Part shown: positions 1 to 12,400 of the stretch, one piece after another | Position numbering within the stretch: position 1 is the first letter of the stretch | Layout of the letters: each line of letters starts with the position of its first letter | DNA from: Plotosus lineatus | Taxonomy: Eukaryota; Chordata; Actinopteri; Siluriformes; Plotosidae | Reading direction: 5' to 3' | DNA length: 64,000 nt | NCBI GenBank assembly: GCA_024760905.1 | Contig: CM045737.1 | Span: 12,787,226 to 12,851,225, forward strand | Notes under the pieces: model-generated | Seen by the model: only the letters and a program-made list of their open reading frames with translations | Database searches by the model: none | Told to the model about the DNA's origin: nothing | Translations under genes and position numbers: made by a program

Positions 1-52
1 GTACGTGTTTGGGAGGCTGGAAAGGTTTAAAAGCAAATCTCTGTCGCATATT

Positions 53-379
53 AGGGCCTAATTAGGGTCACAGGGAGGCTGTCGCCCATCACGGCTGACG
101 CCGGGAGAGGGCAGAGTACACCCTGGACAGCTCGCCAGGCCATCGCAGGACAGAAACAGGCTGATGGCTTTGCAGCTACTCTTGTTGAAAGTCAGCAATG
201 GTTCTTTTACATGAACCTCTCACCATAGACAGTAAGAGACATGGCCGGCCTTTGATAACCCAGTTAGCTGTACTGGGGGGGGGGGGGGCAACAGTGACAA
301 CCCATTGAAAGTGGGGTTTGAACCCCCCAACCTTAGGATCAGTGATCCAGCAGCTTTATCACCAGGCCACCACTGCCCA
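53..379 (-). repeat. SINE-A with SINE-B-type tail
   Basis: Minus-strand order: head GGGCAGTGGTGGCC at 379, box B-like region, a C-tract seen as G(13) near 275, the block AACTGGGTTATCAAAGGCC, then the tail ending CCCTAATTAGGCCC. The tail differs from the RTE-type tail of other copies. Confidence 0.85.
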
Positions 380-1136
380 TATTTCAGTGGCCTTTTTATG
401 TTTTTCTGTCGTCTGTTCAGCACTGTGCCTCAACTGTTCTTTTTTTTTCAAATGCTTTTTAACTAAATGTGGATTGGTTTGTTTTTCAAAACTTTCTCAT
501 TTCATTCCTGTTGAATAACCTGAACACTGATGTGTTATTATAATACGTACCAATTTATAAGAATTTCACCACTTTTTTTTTTTTTTGTACCAAGAAAAGA
601 ACTGAAAGATGTAAAGACTCTAATTATGAAGTAAGTAAACAGATTTTTTTTTTTTTTTTTAAACCAATGGGTACAAAATTCTTGGTAATTTAATATGTGC
701 TACAGATGAGGTTGGTTCGTATTGTTTTAGTACTGGAATGTTCTTAAAAGTGTTCATAACTGTACTGGCCTCCACGCTCAGCAATGAAAATTGTGTGTGT
801 GTGTGTGTGTGAATTGAATGGAATGCAACTCCTTCCAGTTTCCATCACTCTTAATGCAATGTCATTGAAATATGCAGAAAAAATATATAGATTTTTTTTT
901 CTGGATAAAACATCAACTTAAAAAAAAAAAGGTTACGCGTCACTGAAACGACTTACTGCTGCAGGGACGTGTGTGAGTTTATGACGTTTGAGCGATGCCA
1001 GAGATTTTATACTGCATGAAATGTAGAAGAAAGTGCGGTTCATTAGGAGTTAACTGGCTTTAATAAATGCCACGAGGGCAGTAGGAGTGTTTTCACTGGG
1101 GATCATGATTAGCCGTGTCAAATAATGATTAGCAGT

Positions 1137-1184
<48 letters not shown>

Positions 1185-1435
1185 GTTAGCGCCCTTAGCA
1201 TACACGTTTATGAATGTACAGGGGAGTTTAATAAATACCAGGCTAAAAATCATCAGAGTTAAGAGCAGAACCTGAACACTTCCATCCACTACAAAAAAAA
1301 AGTTTTGATTTTTTTTTTTTTCTGACCATCTTACACTGTTGACATTTTAAGATGCCTCTGATGCATAGAACTCAATTTTATAAATATACACTGAGATAAT
1401 CTTTAGCATAACAGTGCATCATGCTTGTTCTGGGG
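380..1435. other. Non-genic sequence
   Basis: AT-rich, with a GT run at 793-811, T and A runs and the CA microsatellite. No gene or recognised element. Confidence 0.6.
1137..1182. repeat. (CA)n microsatellite
   Basis: About 22 uninterrupted units. Confidence 0.95.
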
Positions 1436-1750
1436 AGCGCAGTAGCATGGTGGATAGAGCGTCCGCCCCACAATAAGCAGCTCCTGGGTTCGTTTCCGTG
1501 GTTGAGGTTCCTGTGTGGAGTTTGCATGTTCTCGCACGTATCATAGTGGTTAGCATATCTGCCTCACAGCAAGAAGGCGCTGGGTTCACGTCTCAGTCTT
1601 GGGTGTTTTTGTGTGGAGTTTGCATGTCTTCAGTGTTTGCGGGGTTAGTTCCAAGTACTTTATTTTCCTCCCACAGACCCCTAATCGTGTGTTGGCCCTT
1701 CAATGGTGTGGCAAGCTACTCAGGGTGACCCTGCCTTCGCCTTCAGTAAG
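1436..1750 (+). repeat. SINE-B, head duplicated
   Basis: Two consecutive SINE-B heads (1436-1543 and 1544-1745), each with GTGTGGAGTTTGCATGT. The tail CTCAGGGTGACCCTGCCTTC ends in AGTAAGTAAATGATG. A dimer or an insertion into an older copy. Confidence 0.7.
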
Positions 1751-1802
1751 TAAATGATGTGCTCGACCGCTGTATTTAAAAGCATATTGTACACCATAAC
1801 AG

Positions 1803-2090
1803 TAGGGCAGTGGTGGCCTGGTGGTAAAAGGTCCTTGGATCGCTACTCCTAAGGTTGGAGGTTTGAGTCCCACTCTCCACAGGGTTGTCACTGTCCCCCC
1901 CCCCCCATTGCAGCCAACTGGGTTATCAAAGACTGGCCAGGTCTCTCACTGTCTATGGTGAGAGGTTCATGTAAAAGAACCATTGCTGACTTTCAACAAG
2001 AGTAGCTGCAAAGCCGTCAGCGTGTTTAGGCCCCTTGCTAAAGGGTTGTGTCAGGAAGGGCATCCAACGTAAAAACCTATGCCAAATCAA
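1803..2090 (+). repeat. SINE-A with truncated RTE-type tail
   Basis: The head GGGCAGTGGTGGCCTGGTGG (box A) and box B-like GGTTTGAGTCCC; the tail stops after CCTATGCCAAATCAAACATG. An RTE 3' fragment follows about 110 bp later. Confidence 0.85.
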
Positions 2091-2202
2091 ACATGCTAAT
2101 CAGTAATATGACTTCCATGAAGATCTTAAATTCAAATGAGAGTTCTCAAAATGTTAGCAATGTAGAGCCTCCATTTGCCTCAACATTCATTCATTTGTGG
2201 AC

Positions 2203-2541
2203 CATCTTTGGGAGTAACGAGGATGGATAGGATCATGAATGAATACATCAGAGGAACAGCACATGTAAGATGTTTTGGAGACAAAGTCAGAGAGGCTAGA
2301 TTGAGATGGTTTGGACATGTACAGAGGAGGGATAGTGAGTATATTGGTAGTAGGATGCTGAGGTTGGAACTACCAGGCAGAAGGCCTAGAGGAAGACCAA
2401 AGAAGAGATTTATGGATGTGGTGAAGGAGGACATGAAGGTAAGTTGGCGTAAGAGATGATGCAGAGGATGGGGTGAAATGGAGGCAGATGATTCGCTGTG
2501 GCAACCCCTGAAGGGAACGTCTAAAAGGAAAAGAAAAAGAT
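2203..2541 (+). mobile_element. RTE LINE 3' end fragment
   Basis: Encodes LGVTRMDRIMNEYIRGTAHV to [14 protein letters not shown], then the LINE tail. Only the last 340 bp remain. It lies downstream of BLOC1S2. Confidence 0.8.
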
Positions 2542-2549
2542 GCAATTCT

Positions 2550-2870
2550 TCTTATGTCTTGTGGAAGCTGGAGCCTATCTCAGCCATCTGTGGGTGGAGG
2601 CAGGGTACAGCCTGAAGAGCTCGGCAGTCCATCGCAGAGCAAACACACACCATTATTTAGACTCACACCTTGGGGTAATTTGGAATAGCCAGTCAGGCTG
2701 ATGTACATGTCTTTGGATAGTGGAAGGAAAACAGAGTAGTCAGAGGAAACCCAAAAAAGTACAGCAAGAACATTCGAACTCCACGAGCCCGGGCCTCGAA
2801 CCATAGATCTTCAAGCTGTGTGACGGAGTGAAGTACTACACCACCATGCCACACTGCTTCAGTATTCTTC
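2550..2870 (-). repeat. SINE-B, full length, diverged
   Basis: The minus-strand head near 2860 (GTGGCATGGTGGTGTAGTAC) runs to the tail near 2555. Box B is degraded. Confidence 0.7.
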
Positions 2871-3071
2871 TTCTGTTGCTCCTCATTGCATGCAAAAAAT
2901 TCCCAGTGGGCTGTTTCTTTTTTTCTTTTTTTTTTTAATTTCTGCTTTTTAAATTGTTGGTAGTTTTTTTTCCATCATTAATGTGTCCTGCGATGATCAG
3001 GCACAGGTTCAGGGTAAAGTTCCAGCTCAAGTTAATGGTTCATGTTGCTATTTTCCTTGCTAAACACATCT

Positions 3072-4245
3072 CATCTTATCTCATCATCTTCCGCTTAATC
3101 CAGAATCGGGTCGTGGGGGCAGCAGCCTAAGCAATGAGGTCCAGACGTCCCTCTCCCCAGCCCAGGGGTGCTGAATACGTTGGTCGCGAGCTACCAGTCG
3201 ATCTCAAAGGTAATACTGGTCGATCGCGAAAGTAGTACTGTATTGGTAAATAACATGATGCTAGAAAAAATAGACGTATACACATATTTTTCTGACCTCT
3301 AGCTCACCGCGTATGTGCAAACAACAGCATTAAGTACAGTACAGCGAAACAAGCTAGTCAGCGAGTTCCCTCCTATTTTAAGCCCTCGCTTTTTTTCTTA
3401 AAGTAAACAAAGCTTATCAAACATGAGTATGGATGCTGCAGCAAAGAAGACCAAGTATCACTTTCATACGGAATGGGAGGCGGACTTTTTTCCCCACGAT
3501 GTCATTTTGGAAGTGTGCTTGAGGCTGGCTGTCAGTAGCTACTGTCCGGACTATGCATCCCTGGCTGGTTCAACTCAGTGCACGTCATCAAAGTGAACTC
3601 AGATAGTTATAAAAAATGTTCATAGTTAATTGTGTTGTGTTGTGCAATATTGGCTCATGCGGTTATGCAAGGCACATAAACAGACATTTACACAAAAAAA
3701 ATTCCTCAATATACTTTAAAATAAATATACGTTTTTGCTTTTTTGTTGTGGGTTTGCATCTTTGTGACTTGGTCATTCTATAAGTAGCTTGCGTGCTGGA
3801 AAAGTGTGAGCACCCCTGCCCCAGCCACTTTCTCCAGCTCTTCCAAGGAGATACCGAGGCATTCCCAGATCAGCCGAGAAACGTAGTCCCTCCAGCACGT
3901 TCTAGGTCGACCCCAGACATGTTGAACATGCCCGAAACACCAAACCAGGAAGGTGTTCGGGAGGCATTCCTAACCAGATTCCGCCTCAACTGGCTTCTCT
4001 CAATGCAGAGGAGCAGTGGTTCTACTCTGAGCTCTCCCCGGATGGCTGAGCTTCTCACATTATCGCGAAGGGAGAGCCCAGCCACCCGGCGAAGGAAGCT
4101 GATTTCAGACGCTTGCATCCGAGACCTTGTTCTTTCGGTCACTACCCAAAGCTCGTGACCATAGGTGAGGGTTGGAACGTAAATCGACTGGTACATCGAG
4201 AGCTTTGCCTCGCGGCTCAGCGCCATCTTCACGCCGAACTAAACG
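3072..4245 (-). mobile_element. 3' end of the second LINE family, split by an hAT element
   Basis: Minus-strand protein SREAKLSMYQSIYVPTLTYG, then SFLRRVAGLSLRDNVRSSAI, continues in degraded form to a tail near 3072. The element is interrupted at 3155-3826 by an hAT insertion. Joining the flanks restores a continuous LINE 3' region. Same family as 11790-13135. Confidence 0.8.
3163..3818 (+). mobile_element. hAT element (656 bp) with perfect 8 bp target duplication
   Basis: The ends are CAGGGGTGCT and AGCACCCCTG. The flanks are CCCCAGCC at 3155-3162 and 3819-3826. A short reading frame from 3424 (MSMDAAAKKTKYHFHTEWEA) resembles the N-terminus of hAT-derived GTF2IRD2-type proteins. The rest of the transposase is deleted, so this is a non-autonomous copy. 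Confidence 0.85.
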
Positions 4246-4291
4246 CTGCTGAATTATTAGTATTGATTGTCACATAGTATAATGTTAATTT

Positions 4292-4454
4292 CAGGGATCC
4301 TAGCAAGGTTTAGAAAGAATAGAGGAAACTGGTTCAAGAAATAGAGGAAATGAAATATTTCAGCTGAGGGTCAAGGGGACCACAGGGCCCCTGAAGCTAA
4401 AAAAAAATTAAAAATAGCGGAATTCCGCTATATAGCAGAGATCTGGGATCCCTG
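4292..4454. mobile_element. Possible 163 bp MITE
   Basis: Begins CAGGGATCCTAGC and ends CTGGGATCCCTG; the outer 9-12 bp are inverted. TAATTT occurs on both sides. The family is not known. Could be coincidence of a short palindrome. Confidence 0.35.
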
Positions 4455-4711
4455 TAATTTGATCATGGAACAAATTCAAAAAGCTCAGCCAAACAGGTAC
4501 CACCCAGATCACACCGACAATGAAGGACGGAGTGCGCCGATGATGCAAGTGCGCCAAAGGAGGAAATCAATGGACGGTGAATGCTACCAGATTTTATTCG
4601 ATTCTATTCATGCATCATAGGGCACTTCAAATTTTGCTTCCGATTCGAAAGTAAAAAATCGGAAATCTAGCTATTGTCCACAAGAACACATCTGCCAAGT
4701 TTAATTTGATC

Positions 4712-5010
4712 ATCTTTTCCTTTCGGCTATTCCCTTCAGGGGTCGCCACAGCAAACCATCCGCCTCCATCTCGCCCTGTCCTCTGCATCATCTTCTCTTC
4801 GACCAACAGTAGTCCAATTTCCATCAGCACCCTGTTGGTTGACAGCACTGATGGCGGTTGTTGTTAACCCGGGCCTCGACTGATCCGGTATGAGTTTAGA
4901 CTTTCTGGTTGGTATTTTGGCAAAAGTTTTACGCCAGATGCCCTTCCTGTCGCAACCCTCTGCATTTCTCCGGGATTGGGACCGGCGTAAGGGAGAGAGA
5001 CACTGGTTGA
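4712..5010 (-). mobile_element. Internally deleted RTE derivative
   Basis: On the minus strand the 5' region (PNPGEMQRVATGRASGVKLL, then TTTAISAVNQQGADGNWTTV) runs directly, in frame, into the LINE C-terminus (DDAEDRARWRRMVCCGDP) and tail. The endonuclease and reverse transcriptase are missing. Length about 300 bp. No clear target duplication. Compare the copy at 33683-34181. Confidence 0.75.
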
Positions 5011-5174
5011 CTTTTGGCACAAACTGTCCACAACAAACCCACTAATAAAGTGAACACAACCACCAAGAAGGGGACAACGACATTGAGACTGCACACCTCC
5101 AGTGTAGAAACATTTACAGAGATTATGACACTGGCCCAATGCAGATAGGACCCTGAGTGACACTTTAATAAAGC

Positions 5175-6395
5175 ACAGTCAATACAGTGGTTATAAATTT
5201 TTATTTGTGCTTAATGGACCCCCTATTAACAGACATGCAATTGATTTATGAATAATTTCGTAGTCACGCTTATTTTTTTAACCCAAACCCCATTGGGAAA
5301 TTGCGCAAATACTTCAATAGCATTCATCACACAACATCAAATATAAAATAAATGATGCTTCTTACAAATTATACAAAACGTCAGCAGCGCCAGGTCTTAA
5401 TAAATCATTTATCAGTACCATGTTGATGAATGGTGATAGAAGTAGTAGAGCTCAAGTGTCACCTGAAGTTGGAATAAAGCAGAGGAAAAACATCTTGAAC
5501 ACACCGTTCAGTCGACAAGCTCGGCGGTAGATCAGCACCTCACCATACATGGTTCTGAAACATAGCGAGCAGCGTTCAGACGAAACAAGGTGAAAGGTTC
5601 AGTTTGATAAAGAAAGTAGTGCGGTCTCTGTGTGCCCTCTGGTGGTGACTGATAAACTAAATGGTTAGTGCGTACCATACAGAGAACTACTGAGGAGTTG
5701 CCCTGCGATGGACGGTTCAGGGTGTACCCAGCCTTCGCCTAAGCGGCTCCGCACATGAACGAATGAACAAATAAACTGATGTACAAACAATCTGGACGTG
5801 ACTTTTTAAATTTTAAGCTACAACCTTTGAGGACAATATTAAATATTTAAAGATGGTCCGAATATCCATTCAATTTATCAACAAGTATGGATGTCTATAC
5901 CGTTAACAATAATGAGACCGTTAGAGAAACGTTTGCAATTTCAATCAGCCAAGATAACATTTTACAGAAATCGGAGATCACAGAACAATATTAAATTATA
6001 AATATTTAAAAAAAAAAAAACAGATCCAAAGAACATCCATTTTTAACCCACTATAGTCGATCACAATGCCTCAGTCAGGTTCATTCACACACAACTCCAG
6101 TGCAGTACATTCCCTTCAGCTGCAAGATTATTGGGTCTGGACACAGGACACAAGCTTCTTCGGGTATTTTTCCACAGACTATGCATAACTCAGGATCTAA
6201 TCCTAAAACTGCGGATCCAAAAAAAAATAAAAATAAAATGTAAAAAAAAAAAAAAATCTGAAGGTGCGTATCTGGATCCTCTTGGAAACTAATACTAGAA
6301 GCGGCAGCACGGCAGGAACCTGGGCGGCCTGCTGAAACGAGCAGGGCTGATCTGAACCGAAGCTTTGACTGGGCCTCCATCTTTCCACACAAGTC
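5175..6395 (-). other. Probable BLOC1S2 3' UTR and downstream flank
   Basis: Unique AT-rich sequence follows the stop codon. The first minus-strand AATAAA noticed downstream is at 5205-5200, so a 3' end near 5175-5190 is possible, giving a UTR of about 1.2 kb. A SINE-B-like remnant (about 5690-5775) lies inside. The UTR end is inferred only from this hexamer. Confidence 0.4.
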
Positions 6396-6427
6396 TCAGC
6401 GCTTCTCAAGTTTCTTAAACTTGGCCT
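6396..6427 (-). CDS. bloc1s2: BLOC1S2 terminal coding exon 5
   Basis: 32 nt: acceptor TTTGCAG, then codons for the end of E168 and AKFKKLEKR, then TGA at 6398-6396. It matches the family C-terminus, and the phase closes exactly on exon 4. It was found by the conserved tail peptide; the exon is too short for ORF detection. Confidence 0.93.
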
Positions 6428-9400
6428 CTGCAAAGAGTACATTGAAAATTCAGTTAGGAGGAAAGTTTAAAAAAAATCGCAATGAAGTTGAGTCAACAAC
6501 AACAATAACAACAACAAATGAAGCGTTTACATCATCACAGGAAGGAATGCTGGCCATATACAAAACCAGAAAAAAAGGCATTTCATTGCTGTGGTATTCA
6601 TCACACAGAAGGACATCAACCCACCAGGCCGAGGCCCGGTTTACACCTGGTATTAACATCTGTCACGAGTGTGCACCAGTGGACAGCCGAGACAGATCGC
6701 CGATCACATCTGGCCTTATGAATGTGTCTCCTGTGTCCACTTCTGTTCGGATTTCATACACCATTTCCACCGCAGGAAGACCGGCGGGCACATTTATTAC
6801 ACCGCCTTCTGCTCCATTTCATTTCAGGCAGAAATGTCCCGCAAATCCTATTTTATGTAAGAAACAGCACACACGTTTTGAATTCTTGGTTTGTGTGGTC
6901 TGTTAAGATACTTCGGGGGGGCATTGAAGCAGCAGCTGCTTTTATTTAGGATGTTTAACACACAGGACAACGTACGGGTCCATGGCTGTGAACTGTAAGT
7001 TTTATAATCAGGACAGAGCTGTAAACAAAGTTATTGAAGGGTCACTGTGATTTCCAGAAATTCAAGAGTACTGTATTTCTGTGTGTGTGTCGGAGGGGAT
7101 GGGATCGTTTCTGTGCATGCAAGAGACAGAAGTACATTAGTGCATGTGAAAGGGAACAGGAGTATTTTAGCAGGAAGGGACATGAGTACTTTCTAGCAAG
7201 AAGATGGGCTGAGCGCCTTCCTCGGTGGTAAGCACTGCACGAATGTTACCTAACTGCACCATCTAGTGGTAACATTTCAATTTAACACGTTTCTCATACT
7301 TTTAGAACAAAAATACTTGAGTTACACTCACCTAGCTTTTTGGAGTATGTATCCAGTTTATATGCAGCCTGCTCCAGAGCAGTGACCTGTTCTTCAATCT
7401 GATTTATCTGGTCAAGGTATGGCTGCAGGCTCACATCTACAAAAAATATAAACAACAAGAAGAAGAATCTATGTTCATCAGGACACAGTTTGGTTGAATT
7501 GAGAACAAAATATCAACACCACAAAGACTCACACTTCTGATTGAGGTCTTGTAAGTTTCGGCTGATGTTGACGGAAATGTCCTTCATCTCCATGTACTTC
7601 AGGCTAGTGAGCTTGTTCATATTCTCCAGAAGTTTATAATCCTCAGAAGTGGCTAATTATATACATTAAAAAACAAATCATCATTGCAGATTGTGCACAA
7701 TATTAGATTACTTCATATGAACACTATGTTGTGAAACCATACACTAAACTTTCCTATTATTTCAGTCACATCAATCTTTGAACTATAAACCACTATTTCT
7801 ATCACAGTACTGTTAAATTCTTAAGCCTGATTGGTCAGAAGGTGTTGCTTCATTCTTTAACAGCAGCCCCAACAGTCAAGTCGGCTATGATTCTTGGGTT
7901 TATATTAATACAGCTCTGTTAGAATTAATCCATTCATATTCCACACTCATGGATAAAACAAACCTTTTAACAAAGAAAAAAAAAATGCTCATGTATATGC
8001 AATGGTCCTGAGGGTTCATGAATGAAGCAACACAGTGCGTGTTAGACAGTGTACAAGTTTGAACATGCCGTCAATATCATTGCTTTTCATCCAGACAGGA
8101 AGTTACACCATGAAATAAGAACTCTGAACAGTAACTGTGGGTGCATCTAATGATGAATACATCGATCTTTGCTGGACTGGACATCATGTGATAAAGTGTG
8201 CAAAAAAAAAAAAAAAAAAAATCAAATAGCCGCCATCACTATGCCTGGAAAGAAAGAACACAAACGGCCCAAACACCAACCCTTGAACCATGAACACGAC
8301 TCTTGAAAGATCGCTGGAAGCAGTAGATCTACTTTGATATGACGGAAAAGAGTGAAACTTTTCTAATAAATTAACTTTTAAGCCTTACACGTTACAGCTT
8401 CCTGGTGTAGTAATGGCAGTGCAATGCACACAATGTCGCAAACGCTAGCAAATAAGAGGTGGCCAATCCGGTGAAGAGCAATAGATGAGCATGACAAGGA
8501 ATCTCCTACTCAAAATGTCTGAACTGTTTTACTTTATACAACAATCCAATCACATGGCTTACTTTGTTATTTCGTTTTTGCTTGTATGGCATCTTGAGTT
8601 ATTTGTTATTGTTCACAAGACACCGAGTATGAAGCACACACAAATCAACCAAGTGTTTATATAAAAAAAAAATAAAATAAAAAAAAAAGCTGAGAATTAT
8701 GTTCATACCCCTCAATGCCAGGAAATGCTCTCTCATTTCTGTCGGAATATGCATCAGGTGGTGGTGGTGCCATGTAAGGCATGGATATGTTGAGGCCAGT
8801 AGTATTTTTACATACGTATAATTTTATAGTTAAATACAGATGCCACAATTGAACTAGCGAGCCATGCTTCCTTCAGAGCGGACAGAATAAGCGTGTCCGT
8901 TAAGAACCGCGGAGGAGTCCTATGTGTTTACGTTCACAACAGCTAGTGTTCTAACTCCACGATTAAAGATATTCACTGTTGTCCAGATAGAGTACAGGGA
9001 TCCCTCACTTTCCACGGTTATTTGGGACTGAGCTCCCCGCAACCACCAAATTCCACGAAGTAGGATCACCCCGCCCCAACCCCGTCAACTGACATATACG
9101 TACATGTATATGTGTATATAATATCTATATCAATATTCAATGCTATAAATGCTTATTACAACAATTAAACATTAAAAAATAAGGCATACGATGTAAATAA
9201 AATATAATTACGCACACTCAGACGCACGTGTACGCACTCAGATGTGCACTTCACAAAAATGTAAGTAGTTTTAATGGGAGGTTTTTGGTTGCTTTTTGTT
9301 TGTTTCAATTTTTTTTTGTATAATTGGTCTTGTTTTGTGACCCCCTCAGTGCGGCTAACTGGGTTATCAAAGGGGGGCCATGTCTCTCACTGTCTATGGT

Positions 9401-12400
9401 GAGAGGTTCATGTAAAAGAAAAATTGCTGACTCTCATAAAGAGTAGCTGCAAAGCAGTCAGCGTGTTTCTGTCCCTTGCTAAAAGGGTTGTGACAGGAAG
9501 GGCATCCGACGTAAAAACCTATGCCAAATAAAATATGCGAATCAGATGATTCACTGTGGCGACTCCCGAGAAAAGGGAAAAAGCTGAAAGAAAGGAAGAA
9601 AGGTCTTGTTTTGTCGCATTTTCCTTAACTGTTCCCCTATTCTTCCTCAATTTGCTCACTTTTTTCATTCGATGAATATTCAAAAAAAAAAAAAAAAACC
9701 CACGACGCACTGAAGCCGCATGAATTGAAGCACGAAGTAGCGAGGGATCCCTGTATTTGATAATACAGTGTAGACCTCTTTATCTGCTGAGTGAGCTCAC
9801 ATCTGTAATCATGATCACAGTTTATGTGCCACCCAAAGCTAATGCTAAGCTAGTCATGGACCTACTACAACACTTGATTAACAAACAGCTAGCAGCATAG
9901 CCAGGTTGTGTTAAACTCACGGCAGGACACTTTAACCATGCAAACTGAAATCTGCCCTGCCTGGATTCTACAAAAAGGTGAACTTTAATATGGGGGGGTT
10001 GTCATTACACACACTAGACCAGGTGTACACCAACATCCCAGATGCCTATAATGCCATCTCTCTGCCATATCTCGGACTCTCAGACCACCTCCCTGTGTGT
10101 CTAATTCCTGTTTCTAAACCTAAAATCTGTTGCCAGAGACTAGCCGTTAAAACAGTGCAGGTGCTGACTGAGGAAGCCACTGCAGCTCTACAGGCTTGTA
10201 TTAACTCGACAGACTGAAATATTCGCAGAACACACAGAGCTGGAGGTTCACACATCAGCTGTGTTCTTCTCCATTAACTACTACACAGAGAACACAACTA
10301 CAACAATTACTGTTAAAATATTTCCGAACCAGAAACCATGGTTTAACGGTGAGGTGCGCACCCTGCTTAGAGCACGGGATGACGCCTTCAAGTCAGGACA
10401 CCAGCAGGCTTAAAAAGGCACGCCAGGCCCTGCAAAAAGGTATCAAAAAAGCTAATTGCAAGTATAAACAATTAATCAATCAGCACTTTGATGAAAACAA
10501 CACCTGGAATATGTGGAAGGGGATCAAGACACTCACTGGCTACAAGGACATGCAAACGTCAACTGATTCCTTGGACAACCCCCTACCAGACACTGTGAAC
10601 CAGTTCTTCACTCACTTCAATCAACACAACGAAGAGGCGCGCACCTGCCCTTCTCTTCCAGAGAGGGGTGACGACCCCATCCAACTGCAACATCAACAGA
10701 TCAGAGCCACCCTGCACATAGTCTATGCGAGGACAGCTACTGGTCCAGACGAAGCAACAGAAAGGGTACTTAAAGCATGTGCAAATCAACTAGCGAGGGT
10801 CGTCTCCACCAGCTACTGCAAAGTGCGGTTCTCACCTGCCTCAAAACAGCCACCATCATTCCAGCAACTGGAAGAGCACTGCAGGTTACCGCCAAGTTGC
10901 CAGAACCCCCATCAACACAAAATGTTTTGACAGACTCGTCTTGTCTCACATTAAGGCTGCTGTCCCTGCCAATCTCGATTCACATCAGTTTGCAACCAGG
11001 TCAACAGAGGATGTCATCTATACAGCCCTCCACACAGCCCTCACACACCTGGACAGCAACAAGTCCTATGTGAAGATACTGTTTGAAGACTTCAGCTTCA
11101 CTTTCAACACAGTTCAACCATATAAACTGGTACAGAGGTTGGCCCATCTGGGCCTCGGGAGATCACTGTGCACCTGGATACTGGACTTTCTCAGCAACAG
11201 ACCTCAGAACATCAGGATAGGAAAACAAATTTCTTCCACTCTCATCCTGAAAACCGGAACACCACATGGGTGTGTTCTTAGCACCCTCCTCTTCTCCCTC
11301 TTCACGCACGACTGTTTCTCTCACTCACACCAGGAACACCACCATCAAATTCCCCGACAACACCACCATCATAGGATTGATTACGGATGACGACAAGACA
11401 GCTGACAGGAAAGAGGTCCAGCATCTGTGGCAACAGTGAAACAACAATCAGGAACTTAACACATCCAAAACCAAGGAGATGATAATGGACTTTAGAAGAT
11501 CTAGACAAGCTGAGCACTCTGCATTGTATATTAATGGAGAAGTTTCTTGGAGTCCGCATCTCTGCTGACTTCACCTGGACCACAAACATCTCCCACCAGC
11601 TGGGGAAAAACAGCAAAGTATGTACTTCTTCAGGAAGCTCCGACAAACCCATCTACCCCGACTCCTACTGATTAACTTTTGCCGCTCCACCATCGAGAAC
11701 CTCCTGCTGTACAGTGTGGTTCAACAGCTGTACTGCGGGAAACAGGACGGCCTTGCAGCGGGTGGTAAGGATAGCAGAGCAACTGGCTCCTCTCAACGTG
11801 GAGAAGCAGCGGTTCTACTCCAAGCTCCTCCCGGATGGCTAAATTTCTCACCCAATCTCTAAGGGAGAGCCCCGAAACCCTGCGAAGGAACCTCATTTCA
11901 GCCACTTGTATCTGTGATCTTGTTCTTTCAGTCTTGCCAAAAGCTCATGACCATAGATGAGGGTTGGAATGTAGATTGACTGGTAAATTGAGAGCTTTGC
12001 CTTACGACTCAGCTCCCTCTTCACCACAACAGACCGATACAAGCTCCACTTCACAGCAGAGGCTGCAGCGATCCGCCTGTCGATCTCCTGCTCCATGCTT
12101 CCCTCACTCGTGAACAAGACCCCGAAATCTGGAACTCCTCCACTTAGTGTATGACCTCATCCCAGACCTGGAGGGTATATTCCATCCTTTTCTGGCTGAG
12201 AATCATGGCCTCGAATTTGGAGCCGCTGATTCTCATCCCGGCACTTCACACTTGGCGGCAAATCATTACAACGAGGGCTGGAGGTCCTGGACTGATGAAA
12301 CCAAAAGGACATCATCCTCCATAAAAAGCAGAGACAAGATCCGATGGCCACCAAACCAGAACCCCTCAACGCAGTGGCTGTGCCTCGAAATTCTGTCCAT

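Noticed and set aside
1803..1880. tRNA gene
   Set aside because: Box A and box B-like motifs are those of a SINE head; no cloverleaf with a mature 3' end, and many dispersed copies share it.
3793..4158. 121-codon plus-strand frame
   Set aside because: Antisense to the LINE C-terminal region at 4245-3827.
5688..5775. A gene downstream of BLOC1S2
   Set aside because: The stretch matches a SINE-B tail remnant; no exon-like frames nearby.
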